Shown here in pieces: positions 25,719-33,429 of a stretch of DNA of 64,000 nt. How positions within the stretch are numbered: position 1 is the stretch's first letter; the number at the start of each line of letters is the position of its first letter. This DNA is from an uncultured bacterium (lineage in GTDB: Bacteria > Elusimicrobiota > Elusimicrobia > Elusimicrobiales > Elusimicrobiaceae), in the NCBI GenBank assembly GCA_949296525.1, contig CASFOP010000004.1, positions 62,001 through 126,000 on the forward strand, read 5' to 3'. Made by a program: the position numbers and the translations under genes. The notes under the pieces are model-generated. The model saw only the letters and a program-made list of their open reading frames with translations. It searched no databases and was not told the DNA's origin.

Positions 25719-26611
25719 CTTCGTAACTTCCGTGCACGGCGTTTGAAAAATTCAATCACAGGGTTCGCCGGAGGCTGGGCCGTGTCTACCAAAATGGCCT
25801 CTATTTTCAGCGGGTTGAACAGGTGGAGCAGCTGCTGGCTCCACACTTCGCGCCGCAGGGCCAGCAGGCGGTTCAAATCCGAAGAAGCAAGCGACAAGAA
25901 TTTTTCTTCGCCTGTTTCGGGGTCTTTTACGTCCAGGCAGGCATGCACCAGAGGCAGGGCGCGCTCCAGCCTGTCTTCTATAATCACGGGGATTAAGTCA
26001 AATTTTTTGGCGGCCAGGCGCAGCGGCTGGGCGAAAGATTCTGGTTCGGCCAGAAAATCGGAGATAAAAATTAAAATGCCCTGGCGTTTGATGACTTTGC
26101 TTAATGTGGTTAATGCCAGTGAAATGTCCGTGCCCGTGCCGCGGGGCTCAAAAGCCACCAGCTCGCGTATCAGACGCAAAATATGCTTTTTGCCTTTTTT
26201 GGGAGGGACGAAAAGTTCTATCTGGTCCGAGAATAACAGCAGGCCCACTTTGTCGCCGTTTTTTAAGGCGGAAAAAGCAAACAGCGCGGCCAGCTCCGCG
26301 GCGGCCTCCTGTTTAAATTTATCAAAGGAGCCAAAACGCTGGGAGGCTGACACGTCGCAGGCAATCATCAGCGTCAGTTCGCGCTCTTCATTAAATTTTT
26401 TGACGTAAGGGGTGCCGCTGCGCGCGGTGACGTTCCAGTCTATGCTGCGCACATCGTCGCCTGGGATATATTCGCGCACTTCGGCAAATTCTATACCCTG
26501 GCCTTTGAACGCACTGAGATACTCCCCGGCAAAGGTTTCTTCCACCAGTTTGCCGGTTTGTATTTCAATCTGCCGTACCTTTTTTAAAATGTCGGCGGTG
26601 TCCATGCGCAT
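25715..26611 (-). CDS. DUF58 protein (MoxR partner)
   Basis: 298 residues, cytoplasmic. The DUF58 signature is EFAEVREYIPGDDVRSIDWN near residue 40, then a VWA-like part with ACDVSASQRFG near 88. Family members are nearly always next to moxR, as here, and are thought to be linked to the MoxR ATPase as metal-dependent adaptors. I kept the start at 26611 (GGGGAG eight bases upstream); a second Met two codons later is possible. Confidence 0.92.
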   Translation of the reverse strand: MRMDTADILKKVRQIEIQTGKLVEETFAGEYLSAFKGQGIEFAEVREYIPGDDVRSIDWNVTARSGTPYVKKFNEERELTLMIACDVSASQRFGSFDKFKQEAAAELAALFAFSALKNGDKVGLLLFSDQIELFVPPKKGKKHILRLIRELVAFEPRGTGTDISLALTTLSKVIKRQGILIFISDFLAEPESFAQPLRLAAKKFDLIPVIIEDRLERALPLVHACLDVKDPETGEEKFLSLASSDLNRLLALRREVWSQQLLHLFNPLKIEAILVDTAQPPANPVIEFFKRRARKLRR

Positions 26612-26632
26612 AACGTCTGCTCCCCGCGTCGA

Positions 26633-27616
26633 TTAAGGTACGTCCACGGCTTCAAAAACTTCTTTGATGATTTGATCGGAGGTGATATTTTCCGCTTCGG
26701 CTTCATAAGAGAGCAGCACGCGGTGGCGCAGTACGTCCAGCCCCACGGCTTTAATATCTTCCGGCGTAACGTATCCGCGGCCGTTTAAGAAAGCGTAGGC
26801 TTTGGCCGCCTGCGTCAGGAAAATGGTTGCGCGCGGGCTGGCGCCGTAGGCGATAAAAGAGGCCAGTTTATCCAATTTGTAGGCTTTGGGTTCGCGCGTG
26901 GCGAAAACGAGTTCTACAATATAGTTTTTGATTTTTTCGTCCACATAAATGCCGTCTACCACCTGGCGTGCCCTTAAAATCATTTCCGGCGTGACGGAAG
27001 TGTTCATTTTGATGGCCTGGTGAGAGGACATACGCTCCAAAATCTGCTTTTCTTCTTCTTTGGTGGGGTAGGTGATCAGCACTTTGAGCATGAAGCGGTC
27101 TACCTGCGCTTCTGGCAGCGGGTAGGTGCCTTCCTGCTCTACGGGGTTTTGGGTGGCCAGCACCATAAACGGCGCGGGCAGTTTATAGGTTTGCTCTCCG
27201 ATGGTCACCTGCCGTTCCTGCATGGCTTCCAGCAGGGCGCTTTGCACCTTGGCGGGGGAACGGTTAATTTCGTCGGCCAGCACAAAGTTGGAAAAAATCG
27301 GCCCGCGTTTGGGGTAGAAAAGCCCGTCTTTGGGATTAAAAATTAAGGTACCGGTAATATCGGCTGGCAGCAAATCCGGTGTAAACTGGATGCGTTGAAA
27401 TTGGGCCTGAATGGCCGCGGCCAAAGTCTTAACGGCCAGGGTTTTTGCCAGGCCGGGCACGCCTTCAATCAGAATATGCCCGTCTGCCAGCAGGGCCACC
27501 AGCATTTTTTCAATAAGGTCTTCCTGTCCGACGATAACTTTGCTTACTTCGCGTTTTAAATCCTGCAAAAACAGGCTTTCATTTTGTACCTGTTTGTTTA
27601 GCGTGGTAATATCCAT
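26633..27616 (-). CDS. moxR: MoxR-type AAA+ ATPase
   Basis: 327 residues. Walker A is GVPGLAKTLAVK near residue 45, Walker B is LADEINRSP near 105, and LATQNPVEQEGTYPLPEAQVD carries sensor 1. MoxR ATPases act as chaperones that activate or insert metal-dependent partner complexes, here most likely the VWA proteins of the downstream Bat operon. The start at 27616 has GGGGAGGGG upstream. It is the first gene of the leftward operon that runs through pgi. Confidence 0.95.
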   Translation of the reverse strand: MDITTLNKQVQNESLFLQDLKREVSKVIVGQEDLIEKMLVALLADGHILIEGVPGLAKTLAVKTLAAAIQAQFQRIQFTPDLLPADITGTLIFNPKDGLFYPKRGPIFSNFVLADEINRSPAKVQSALLEAMQERQVTIGEQTYKLPAPFMVLATQNPVEQEGTYPLPEAQVDRFMLKVLITYPTKEEEKQILERMSSHQAIKMNTSVTPEMILRARQVVDGIYVDEKIKNYIVELVFATREPKAYKLDKLASFIAYGASPRATIFLTQAAKAYAFLNGRGYVTPEDIKAVGLDVLRHRVLLSYEAEAENITSDQIIKEVFEAVDVP

Positions 27617-27794
27617 AAACCCCTCCCCAAAGTGTGGCGGCTCTCGCAGGGTGCCGGCCCTTTTCTTTATTATAACTAAAATGTTCCACACGCGGAAGAT
27701 GTGCGAAAGGATTAGATGGAAAAAAACAGGCGGCCCTTGCGGGTGCATACGGGGCAGGCAAATTGGGAAGAGAAAGAAAGGAAAAAATAAAAAT

Positions 27795-27814
27795 CCCCCG
27801 TCCAAAGACGGGGG
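27795..27814 (-). terminator. Terminator after rplS
   Basis: CCCCCGTC-CAAA-GACGGGGG, followed on the minus strand by ATTTTTATTTTTT. It closes the rpsP-rplS transcript upstream of moxR. Confidence 0.88.
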
Positions 27815-27850
27815 GAATTCTTGGAGGAAATAATTCGGCCCGTGGCCTTC

Positions 27851-28264
27851 TTATTTAGCCTCGGCGGCGGGCTGCTGAGCGGCGGCCTCTTCGCCAGCGG
27901 CGGCGGTTTCAGCCGCGGCGCCGGTCTGTTTTTTTACTTCCTGCAGACGGGCGGCTTTGCCGGAGAGTTTCTTTAAGTAGTTCAGTTTGGCTCTGCGCAC
28001 TTTACCGCTCTTTAATACTTCAATGCTTTCCACGCGGGGGGAGTGCACGGGGAAAATTCTTTCCACGCCCACGCCGAACGAAATTTTGCGCACCGTAAAG
28101 GTTTCGCTGATGCCGCTGCCTTTGCGGCCGATGACCACGCCGTCAAAAGCCTGCAGGCGTTCGTTGTCGCCTTCCACGACTTTGACTTTTACGCGCACCG
28201 TGTCGCCGGATTTAAAAGACGGCACGTTGGTCTTGAGGTTGTGTTTGATTTGGTTGATGTTCAT
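27851..28264 (-). CDS. rplS: 50S ribosomal protein L19
   Basis: 137 residues; the L19 core is about 115. Core blocks are [28 protein letters not shown] and [17 protein letters not shown]. The C-terminal 25 residues are an Ala/Glu/Gln-rich extension ([19 protein letters not shown]) not found in the core fold. L19 sits at the 30S/50S interface. Last gene of the rpsP-khpA-trmD-rplS group. Confidence 0.97.
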   Translation of the reverse strand: MNINQIKHNLKTNVPSFKSGDTVRVKVKVVEGDNERLQAFDGVVIGRKGSGISETFTVRKISFGVGVERIFPVHSPRVESIEVLKSGKVRRAKLNYLKKLSGKAARLQEVKKQTGAAAETAAAGEEAAAQQPAAEAK

Positions 28265-28285
28265 AACGCTTACTTCCTCCGAAAA

Positions 28286-29068
28286 TCATTTCTTCGTCTG
28301 TTTCTTTGTTTTCCGGGCGGTCTTCGCGGCGGGTTTGTCCGCGGTTTTTACCGCCTTCTTTTTGACGCTTTTGTTCACTGCGGCCTTTTTTGCCTGAGAG
28401 GTATTAAGCAAATCGGGTCTGTATTTTTTTGTCAGTTCCAAGGCTTTTTCCCGTTTCCAGGCTTCCATTTGCTTGTGGTGCCCGCTCAAGAGCACCTGCG
28501 GCACTCTTTTACCCCGCCATACTTCGGGCCGTGTGTACTGCGGAGCTTCCAGCAGGCCGTCTTCAAACGACTCGGAAACGGTTACGTCCTGTTTTTTAAA
28601 CGTCCCCGGCAAAAGCCGCGTGACTGCGTCTATCATCACGGCCGAGGCCAGTTCCCCGCCGGTCAGGATAAAATCCCCCAGCGATACTTCCATATCCATT
28701 TCGGGATACACGCGCTCGTCTATCCCTTCATAATGCCCGCACACAAAAATCAGGTGTTTCTTTTTGGCCAGTTTTTTGGCCAGCGCCTGCGTGAACGTCT
28801 GCCCGCGCGGGCTGGTCAGAATCACCACCGAATTTTTTTTGCGAAGGCTTTTTATTGCCCGGTACAGCGGCTCGGCTTTCATCAGCATGCCGGGGCCGCC
28901 CCCGTATGGCCTGTCGTCGAGCGTGTGGTGCTTGTCTTCGGTAAAGTCGCGCGGGTTGGTAAACCCGAGCTTGAGCACCCCTGCCTTTTGCGCCCTGCCC
29001 ACGATACTCTGGCCCAAAGGGCCGGCCAGCATATCGGGGAACGCGGTGACGACGTCCACTTTCAACAT
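28286..29068 (-). CDS. trmD: tRNA (guanine-N1-)-methyltransferase
   Basis: 260 residues. TrmD methylates G37 of tRNAs, using SAM, to prevent frameshifting. The knot-fold signature is visible: DDRPYGGGPGMLMK near residue 55, LTSPRGQTF, CGHYEGIDERV near 112, and LGDFILTGGELA near 130. About 37 extra C-terminal residues are almost all Lys, Ala and Thr, unlike the usual enzyme. The start shares a base with the khpA stop; rimM, usually between them, is missing. Confidence 0.96.
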   Translation of the reverse strand: MLKVDVVTAFPDMLAGPLGQSIVGRAQKAGVLKLGFTNPRDFTEDKHHTLDDRPYGGGPGMLMKAEPLYRAIKSLRKKNSVVILTSPRGQTFTQALAKKLAKKKHLIFVCGHYEGIDERVYPEMDMEVSLGDFILTGGELASAVMIDAVTRLLPGTFKKQDVTVSESFEDGLLEAPQYTRPEVWRGKRVPQVLLSGHHKQMEAWKREKALELTKKYRPDLLNTSQAKKAAVNKSVKKKAVKTADKPAAKTARKTKKQTKK

Positions 29069-29298
29069 CAGTCTTCCAGCTTTAACGTAACTTTTACGTT
29101 TTGTTTGGCCGCCGCCGCACTCAGCACGGTGCGCACGGCCTTAATAATGCAGCCGTCTTTTCCGATTACCTTGCCTTTGTCCTCGGGGGACACTTTGGTC
29201 GTCAGGTAAACTTTATTGTTCTCAACTTTTTCTTCTACCACCACATTATCCGGATTAGCGGAGAGGGATTTGAGAAGGATAGTGGCTAACTCTTTCAT
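29068..29298 (-). CDS. khpA: KH-domain RNA-binding protein KhpA
   Basis: 76 residues, one KH domain. The GKVIGKDGCIIKAVR block holds the GxxG RNA-binding loop. KhpA usually follows rpsP and pairs with KhpB in RNA binding and cell-size control. Here it lies between rpsP and trmD. Confidence 0.92.
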   Translation of the reverse strand: MKELATILLKSLSANPDNVVVEEKVENNKVYLTTKVSPEDKGKVIGKDGCIIKAVRTVLSAAAAKQNVKVTLKLED

Positions 29299-29306
29299 AA
29301 CGCCTC

Positions 29307-29561
29307 TTATTTGGCGGCGGTTTGGGCTTTCTTGATCAGCGCGGCCACCGTTTCGGACGGTTTGGCGCCGTTTTTGATCCAGTGCTCCACGCGGTCCAGT
29401 TTAAGGTTAATCTGTTTGGCGGTTTCTTTGTTGCACGGATCATACTGACCCAACACTTCTTTGGCTTCAGAGCCGACGGCGGTTTTCTTTTCAATCGCTA
29501 CGACTCTGTACTGCGCGTGGGCTTTTTTACCCACTCTCTGTAATCTGATGACGACTGCCAT
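29307..29561 (-). CDS. rpsP: 30S ribosomal protein S16
   Basis: 84 residues. S16 binds 16S rRNA early in 30S assembly. Typical blocks are VVIRLQRVGKKAHAQYRVVA and LGQYDPCNKETAKQINLKLD, then RVEHWIKNGAKPSETVAALI. The start at 29561 (MAVVIRLQ) has AAGGAG upstream. First gene of the small ribosomal operon. Confidence 0.97.
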   Translation of the reverse strand: MAVVIRLQRVGKKAHAQYRVVAIEKKTAVGSEAKEVLGQYDPCNKETAKQINLKLDRVEHWIKNGAKPSETVAALIKKAQTAAK

Positions 29562-29604
29562 GTGTAACTTCTCCTTATGTTCGCCCTTATAAAGGGCGGT
29601 GTAA

Positions 29605-30291
29605 TTAAATCGTGGCGGCCCGGCGTATATCGGCCAGGGCCTTTTGGGGGTCTGAGGCGGCGAATATGGCGTTTCCCGCCACAAACGCGTCCGCCCCCGC
29701 CCGTGCCGCTTCGGCAGCGGTTTGGGCGTTAATCCCTCCGTCCACCTCCAGCCATACGGGCCGTCCGGCGGCGTTGATTTGCGCGCGCACGGCGGCTATT
29801 TGTGCTGGGCTGTGCGGCAGGAAACTCTGCCCCCCAAACCCCGGCTGCACGGTCATAACCAGGACCAAATCCAGCAGGTCCGAATAATTCCCCAGGCGTT
29901 TCGGGTCCGTATCCGGTTTAACGGACAGGCCCGCTTTTACGCCCAGTTTTTTAATCAGTAAAAGAGCTTCTTTTACGTCGTCCTCGGCCTCAATATGCAC
30001 GGTCAGCATGTCCGCTCCGGCCTTGGCAAACGCTTCTATAAATTTTAACGGACGCTGCACCATCAGGTGTACGTCCAGCGGCAGCTGCGCTCGGCCGCAC
30101 AAGTTTTTTACCACAGCGGGGCCGAAACTCAAATTCGGCACGAAATGGCCGTCCATCACGTCCACATGCAGCCAGTCCGCCCCGGCTTTGCGCACCGTTT
30201 CCACATCGCGGCCCAGGTTCCATAAATCGGCCGACAAAATGGAAGGCGCAATAATTATTTTACCATTTGCGGGGCCGATTTTGGAAGTCAT
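29605..30291 (-). CDS. rpe: Ribulose-phosphate 3-epimerase
   Basis: 228 residues. It interconverts ribulose 5-phosphate and xylulose 5-phosphate. TIM-barrel blocks: APSILSADLWNLG near the N-terminus, HVDVMDGHFVPNLSFGP with the metal-binding His and Asp, DVHLMV, VMTVQPGFGGQSF, and EVDGGINAQTAAEAARAGAD. The start ATG overlaps the stop of the PASTA gene (ATGA). Spacing to rpsP is 43 bases, so fmt-PASTA-rpe may run into the ribosomal operon. Confidence 0.96.
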   Translation of the reverse strand: MTSKIGPANGKIIIAPSILSADLWNLGRDVETVRKAGADWLHVDVMDGHFVPNLSFGPAVVKNLCGRAQLPLDVHLMVQRPLKFIEAFAKAGADMLTVHIEAEDDVKEALLLIKKLGVKAGLSVKPDTDPKRLGNYSDLLDLVLVMTVQPGFGGQSFLPHSPAQIAAVRAQINAAGRPVWLEVDGGINAQTAAEAARAGADAFVAGNAIFAASDPQKALADIRRAATI

Positions 30292-31289
30292 TGTATTTCG
30301 CGCTCCCGCACCAGGATGCCGTCCGACAAAATGCGGAAGGTTGCTTTGCCGCTGTACGAGATTTCCAAATCTATCTTGCTGCCGGGCTGTTTACTTTCGT
30401 TGATGACTTCGCGCTCGCCGTTGTCGTCAATGAGCACAATGCGTACGCGCATGGCTTTTTTACCCTGCGGCAGTTCATAATGCAAATGGTATATCTTTTC
30501 ATCTTCGGAAGCCTCGCGGCGGCTGACGGTTACTTCCAGCGCCGAACCGGGGGCCAGCTCACTGTCGGCCGACGGGCTTTGCTCCGCAATCGTGCCGTAT
30601 GGGAAGGGTGAGTGGGCATCTTCCTTTACGGTTAAATTCATATTCTGCTGGCTGGCCCAGAGAGTTGCTTCCGCCAGTTTTTTATTGCGGAAATCCGGCA
30701 CCAAAATCACGCTGGCCGGCGGCTGTCCGTTAGAGAGAGTCAGCGTTACTTTGTCTCCACGCGAAAGCATGCTGTCCGCTTCAGGTGCCTGGGAAATAAT
30801 CAGGCCTTTTTCCACCGTCAGAGAATAGGCGTTTTCCACTTTTTCCACCTGCAGGCCCGCCTGGCGTACAGCCAGCTGCGCCGCGCGCAGGTCCAGCCCT
30901 TCCACGGACGGGACAAACACCATTTCATCTCCCTGGGAAATCCATACGCGGATGACGCGCCCTTCGCGCACGGTGCTGCCGGCGGAGGGGATTTGGCGCA
31001 GGACGGAGCCGGGGGGGACATTGTCAGCAAATTCCAGGCCGGCCTGCTTCATGGCCAGGTTGACCGAAGCCAGCGAGTTCAGCGCTGCGGTAACGGGTTT
31101 TTTGGTAATATCGGGCACCTGCACTTCCTGACGGGTATGCACCATGGCCCCCATAACCCAGTCAATGGAAATAAAGATAAGTAATACAAAAAAAACAAAA
31201 ATCACGCCCGCTATAATCCATTTGGTGCGGGAGGAATTTTTTGTTTTGCCGATAAATTCTTCAAAACTGATGTCTGTATTTTTAGCCAT
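30288..31289 (-). CDS. Membrane-anchored PASTA-domain protein
   Basis: 333 residues. A cytoplasmic tail of about 22 residues, one membrane helix (23-45), then three PASTA domains (about 55-125, 126-195, 196-262) marked by QVPDITKKPV, FVPSVEGLDLRAAQ and LVPDFRNKKLAEA. A further beta-rich C-terminal part follows. PASTA domains bind muropeptides/lipid II in Ser/Thr kinases and some PBPs; here no kinase or transpeptidase domain is attached. Probably an envelope sensor or scaffold. Overlaps fmt by eight bases. Confidence 0.88.
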   Translation of the reverse strand: MAKNTDISFEEFIGKTKNSSRTKWIIAGVIFVFFVLLIFISIDWVMGAMVHTRQEVQVPDITKKPVTAALNSLASVNLAMKQAGLEFADNVPPGSVLRQIPSAGSTVREGRVIRVWISQGDEMVFVPSVEGLDLRAAQLAVRQAGLQVEKVENAYSLTVEKGLIISQAPEADSMLSRGDKVTLTLSNGQPPASVILVPDFRNKKLAEATLWASQQNMNLTVKEDAHSPFPYGTIAEQSPSADSELAPGSALEVTVSRREASEDEKIYHLHYELPQGKKAMRVRIVLIDDNGEREVINESKQPGSKIDLEISYSGKATFRILSDGILVREREIQ

Positions 31290-32253
31290 GAAAAATAAAC
31301 ACCTCCGTGCCGGGTTTAATGCCGTGGCCGTTGGCGTACGCCGCCGCGGGCATGGGCTTTTTGCCGGCCGGATGCACCTGCGTAATCCAAATACTTCCTT
31401 GTTTACATTTTACTAAAATTCCGTTTGGGCTTTCAACGCGCAGCACCGTCCCGGCCCGGACTGCCGCATCGGCCGGGGGTTCCGGCCCGTCCGGCAGGCG
31501 CGTGCGCAGGATTTGCAGCGGCTCTTCTTTGCCGTGCAAACAGATGCTAGTTCGTGCCTTGGGGCCGCAGGCCAGCCCGCGCACCCTATGGTGTATTTCT
31601 TCAGCTGCCATGGTGTCAAAACAAATCAGCGCGCCTTCTTTTTTAATCATGGGGGCCAGGGTGGGCTCGCCCGTCTGCGGGATTTTAATGATTTCGCCCG
31701 CTTCCAGGCGCGTAAGGGTTTCTTTTAAAGCTTCCAGCCCCAGCGGGATTAGTTTGCCAAACAGGCTCTGGGCGTCGTCCTGCGGGTCTATGGGAATTTC
31801 TTTTTGCAGGAAAAGCGGGCCATCGTCCATGCCCGGGGCGATCCAAAACACACTGACGCCCGTTTTGGAAAAGTTATTAAATAAGGAATGTTGTACCGGC
31901 GCGGCGCCGCGCAAAAGCGGCAAAAGCGAAAAATGCACGTTTAAAAAACCCGTCTTGGCCAGGGCCAGAAAGTCGGGGCGGAAAATTTTGCCAAACGCCA
32001 CCACCACACCGATATCAAAAGGAATGTTTTTTACTTCTTCGTAAATATCTTTTAGTTTGTCCGGCGAGCGTACCGGCAGGCCCAGCTCCAGCGCGCGGCT
32101 TTTGACGGGGCAGGGGGTAATGACCATGCCGCGCCCGCGCGGTTTGTCGGCCTGCGTAACGACCAGCTGCACGTCGGTCAGTTCATGGGCCAGCTCCAAA
32201 TACGGCACGGCGATGTCCGGCGTGCCGAAGAAAATCGTTTTGAGTTTGTTCAT
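31282..32253 (-). CDS. fmt: Methionyl-tRNA formyltransferase
   Basis: 323 residues. Fmt formylates initiator Met-tRNA with 10-formyl-THF. The N-terminal block is IFFGTPDIAVPYLE, the folate-binding site is NVHFSLLPLLRGAAPVQ with the catalytic Asn-His pair, and the C-terminal domain contacts tRNA. The usual partner def (peptide deformylase) is not in the window. Start at 32253. It opens a leftward operon with the PASTA protein and rpe. Confidence 0.95.
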   Translation of the reverse strand: MNKLKTIFFGTPDIAVPYLELAHELTDVQLVVTQADKPRGRGMVITPCPVKSRALELGLPVRSPDKLKDIYEEVKNIPFDIGVVVAFGKIFRPDFLALAKTGFLNVHFSLLPLLRGAAPVQHSLFNNFSKTGVSVFWIAPGMDDGPLFLQKEIPIDPQDDAQSLFGKLIPLGLEALKETLTRLEAGEIIKIPQTGEPTLAPMIKKEGALICFDTMAAEEIHHRVRGLACGPKARTSICLHGKEEPLQILRTRLPDGPEPPADAAVRAGTVLRVESPNGILVKCKQGSIWITQVHPAGKKPMPAAAYANGHGIKPGTEVFIFHG

Positions 32254-32284
32254 TTTATATATTTTAACAAATGGAAAAGTGGGT

Positions 32285-32315
32285 TTGATAAAAAAAGAAA
32301 TTTTTGGAATAATAT
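32285..32315 (+). promoter_or_regulatory. Possible promoter for structured RNA/outer-membrane gene
   Basis: TTGATA (32285-32290) and TAATAT (32310-32315), 19 bases apart, in an AT-rich stretch between divergent fmt and the beta-barrel gene. A start near 32322 would place an AGGAGG without any reading frame at the extreme 5' end of the transcript. Confidence 0.35.
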
Positions 32316-32321
32316 ATTTGT

Positions 32322-32587
32322 TTAGGAGGTTGTGCAGTAAAAGATAAGCCTTAAACGCGGCTTATATACAATTTGGTTCTGTTTTTGGAATCGCGCTTCG
32401 GCGCGAAGAGCTTTTGGGAATCAAAGGCGACTTATCTCTCCAAAAACGGCTCGTTATGAGGCAAACAGTAAACGGACTAATTACCCGGTTGCTGTTTGCC
32501 GAGTTCTTGTTGTGTATATACACGGCAAGGCACGGCTGTTGCATTTTGGGTAAGAGATAAGTGCTCAAACGTAACGGCCGTTTTTAT
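32322..32587 (+). ncRNA. Candidate structured RNA with pseudoknot and terminator
   Basis: A 370-base gap without a gene folds strongly. Hairpin ATAAGCC/GGCTTAT (32344-32365). A nine-base-pair stem 32381-32389/32439-32447 encloses two hairpins: six base pairs with a UUCG tetraloop (32391-32406) and seven base pairs (32410-32428). Then a nine-base-pair stem 32460-32468/32492-32500. A ten-base perfect complement, ACTTATCTCT (32430-32439) and AGAGATAAGT (32553-32562), would form a pseudoknot. An eight-base-pair stem 32533-32540/32573-32580 is followed by TTTTT. G-U pairs and the UUCG orientation favour the + strand. It does not match tmRNA, RNase P or 6S motifs I know. Confidence 0.45.
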
Positions 32588-32623
32588 CGGTCAAAAAAGC
32601 CAACTTACATAACGAGGTATCCA

Positions 32624-33373
32624 ATGAAAAAAGTATTATGGGCTGTATGTTTGGCCGTTCTGGCCGCGCCGTCCTGGGCTGAGCCATATGCTCCTTCCCA
32701 GTATGCGCCCGTTCAATATGTTCCGGTGCAGTATGTTCCGGCTCAGTATGTTCCGGCTCAGTATGCTCCTGCCCCGGCAGCGTCTGCTCCCGCCGCTGCA
32801 GAATATGAAACGGCGCCTGCGGTACGGAAGCGGAATTTGTTTTCCCTGGGGGCAGGTCTGGTTATTCCTACGGGAAATGTGATAGAGGAAGGAGACCTGT
32901 CTCTAAAAGCAGGCGGGCCCGGGGGCGGGATAGAACTGCAATATTTAAATTTTCTGAATGAACGCTTTGCTTTGGGCGTGGAGTTTGGCGGTACGGTGCT
33001 GACGGAAGAAACAGAAAACTATTATGGGTATGAAATCAAAACCAAGAGCCAGACCTTGCACGGCATGATATCCGGGCGTTTATATGTTAATCCAAATAAC
33101 AAAAATTTAGTGTATGTCCCGTTTGGTGTGGGATTTGTGCAGGGGGAACTGGATTGGGATATTTATACAGGAGGAGTGAAGAGATTGGTATTGAATGATT
33201 TTTCAGATACGGCCCCTGCGGGTTACATCGGCTTGGGGGTGGAATTGGAAAGGACAGAAGAAAGCCTGATTTCATTAGAAGCCCGGTATCACATGGCGTG
33301 GTTTCGTAAAAGCGGTATTAGTGCCACCTACAGCTATGTATCCATTATGTTAAAAGCAGGCGGTCTTTTTTAA
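32624..33373 (+). CDS. Outer-membrane beta-barrel protein with QYVP repeats
   Basis: 249 residues. Signal peptide cut after SWA (residue 19). Residues 20-50 are a chain of QYAPVQYVP-type five-residue repeats, then a Pro/Ala linker. From about residue 68 the sequence alternates in the way of an eight-stranded OmpX/OmpA-like barrel (LGAGLVIPTGN, GVEFGGTVL, GYIGLGVELE) and ends on an aromatic residue (GGLF), as expected for BAM-dependent insertion. Ligand or role unknown. Its leader contains the structured RNA described above. Confidence 0.8.
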   Translation: MKKVLWAVCLAVLAAPSWAEPYAPSQYAPVQYVPVQYVPAQYVPAQYAPAPAASAPAAAEYETAPAVRKRNLFSLGAGLVIPTGNVIEEGDLSLKAGGPGGGIELQYLNFLNERFALGVEFGGTVLTEETENYYGYEIKTKSQTLHGMISGRLYVNPNNKNLVYVPFGVGFVQGELDWDIYTGGVKRLVLNDFSDTAPAGYIGLGVELERTEESLISLEARYHMAWFRKSGISATYSYVSIMLKAGGLF

Positions 33374-33390
33374 TATAAGAAAATATATTT

Positions 33391-33425
33391 AAACGGCCCG
33401 TTTTATAAAGAAACGGGTCGTTTTT
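33391..33425. terminator. Bidirectional terminator
   Basis: AAACGGCCCGTTT and AAACGGGTCGTTT form a stem with a seven-base loop and end in a T-run. It separates the convergent beta-barrel and MATE genes. Confidence 0.85.
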
Positions 33426-33429
33426 GGAT

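Noticed and set aside
32362-32568. 68-codon frame on the minus strand in the structured RNA region
   Set aside because: No ribosome site; the composition follows from the hairpins, and G-U pairs favour an RNA on the + strand.
32690-32780. Short direct repeats that might suggest a CRISPR array
   Set aside because: The units are 15-base coding repeats in frame within a protein gene, with no spacers.
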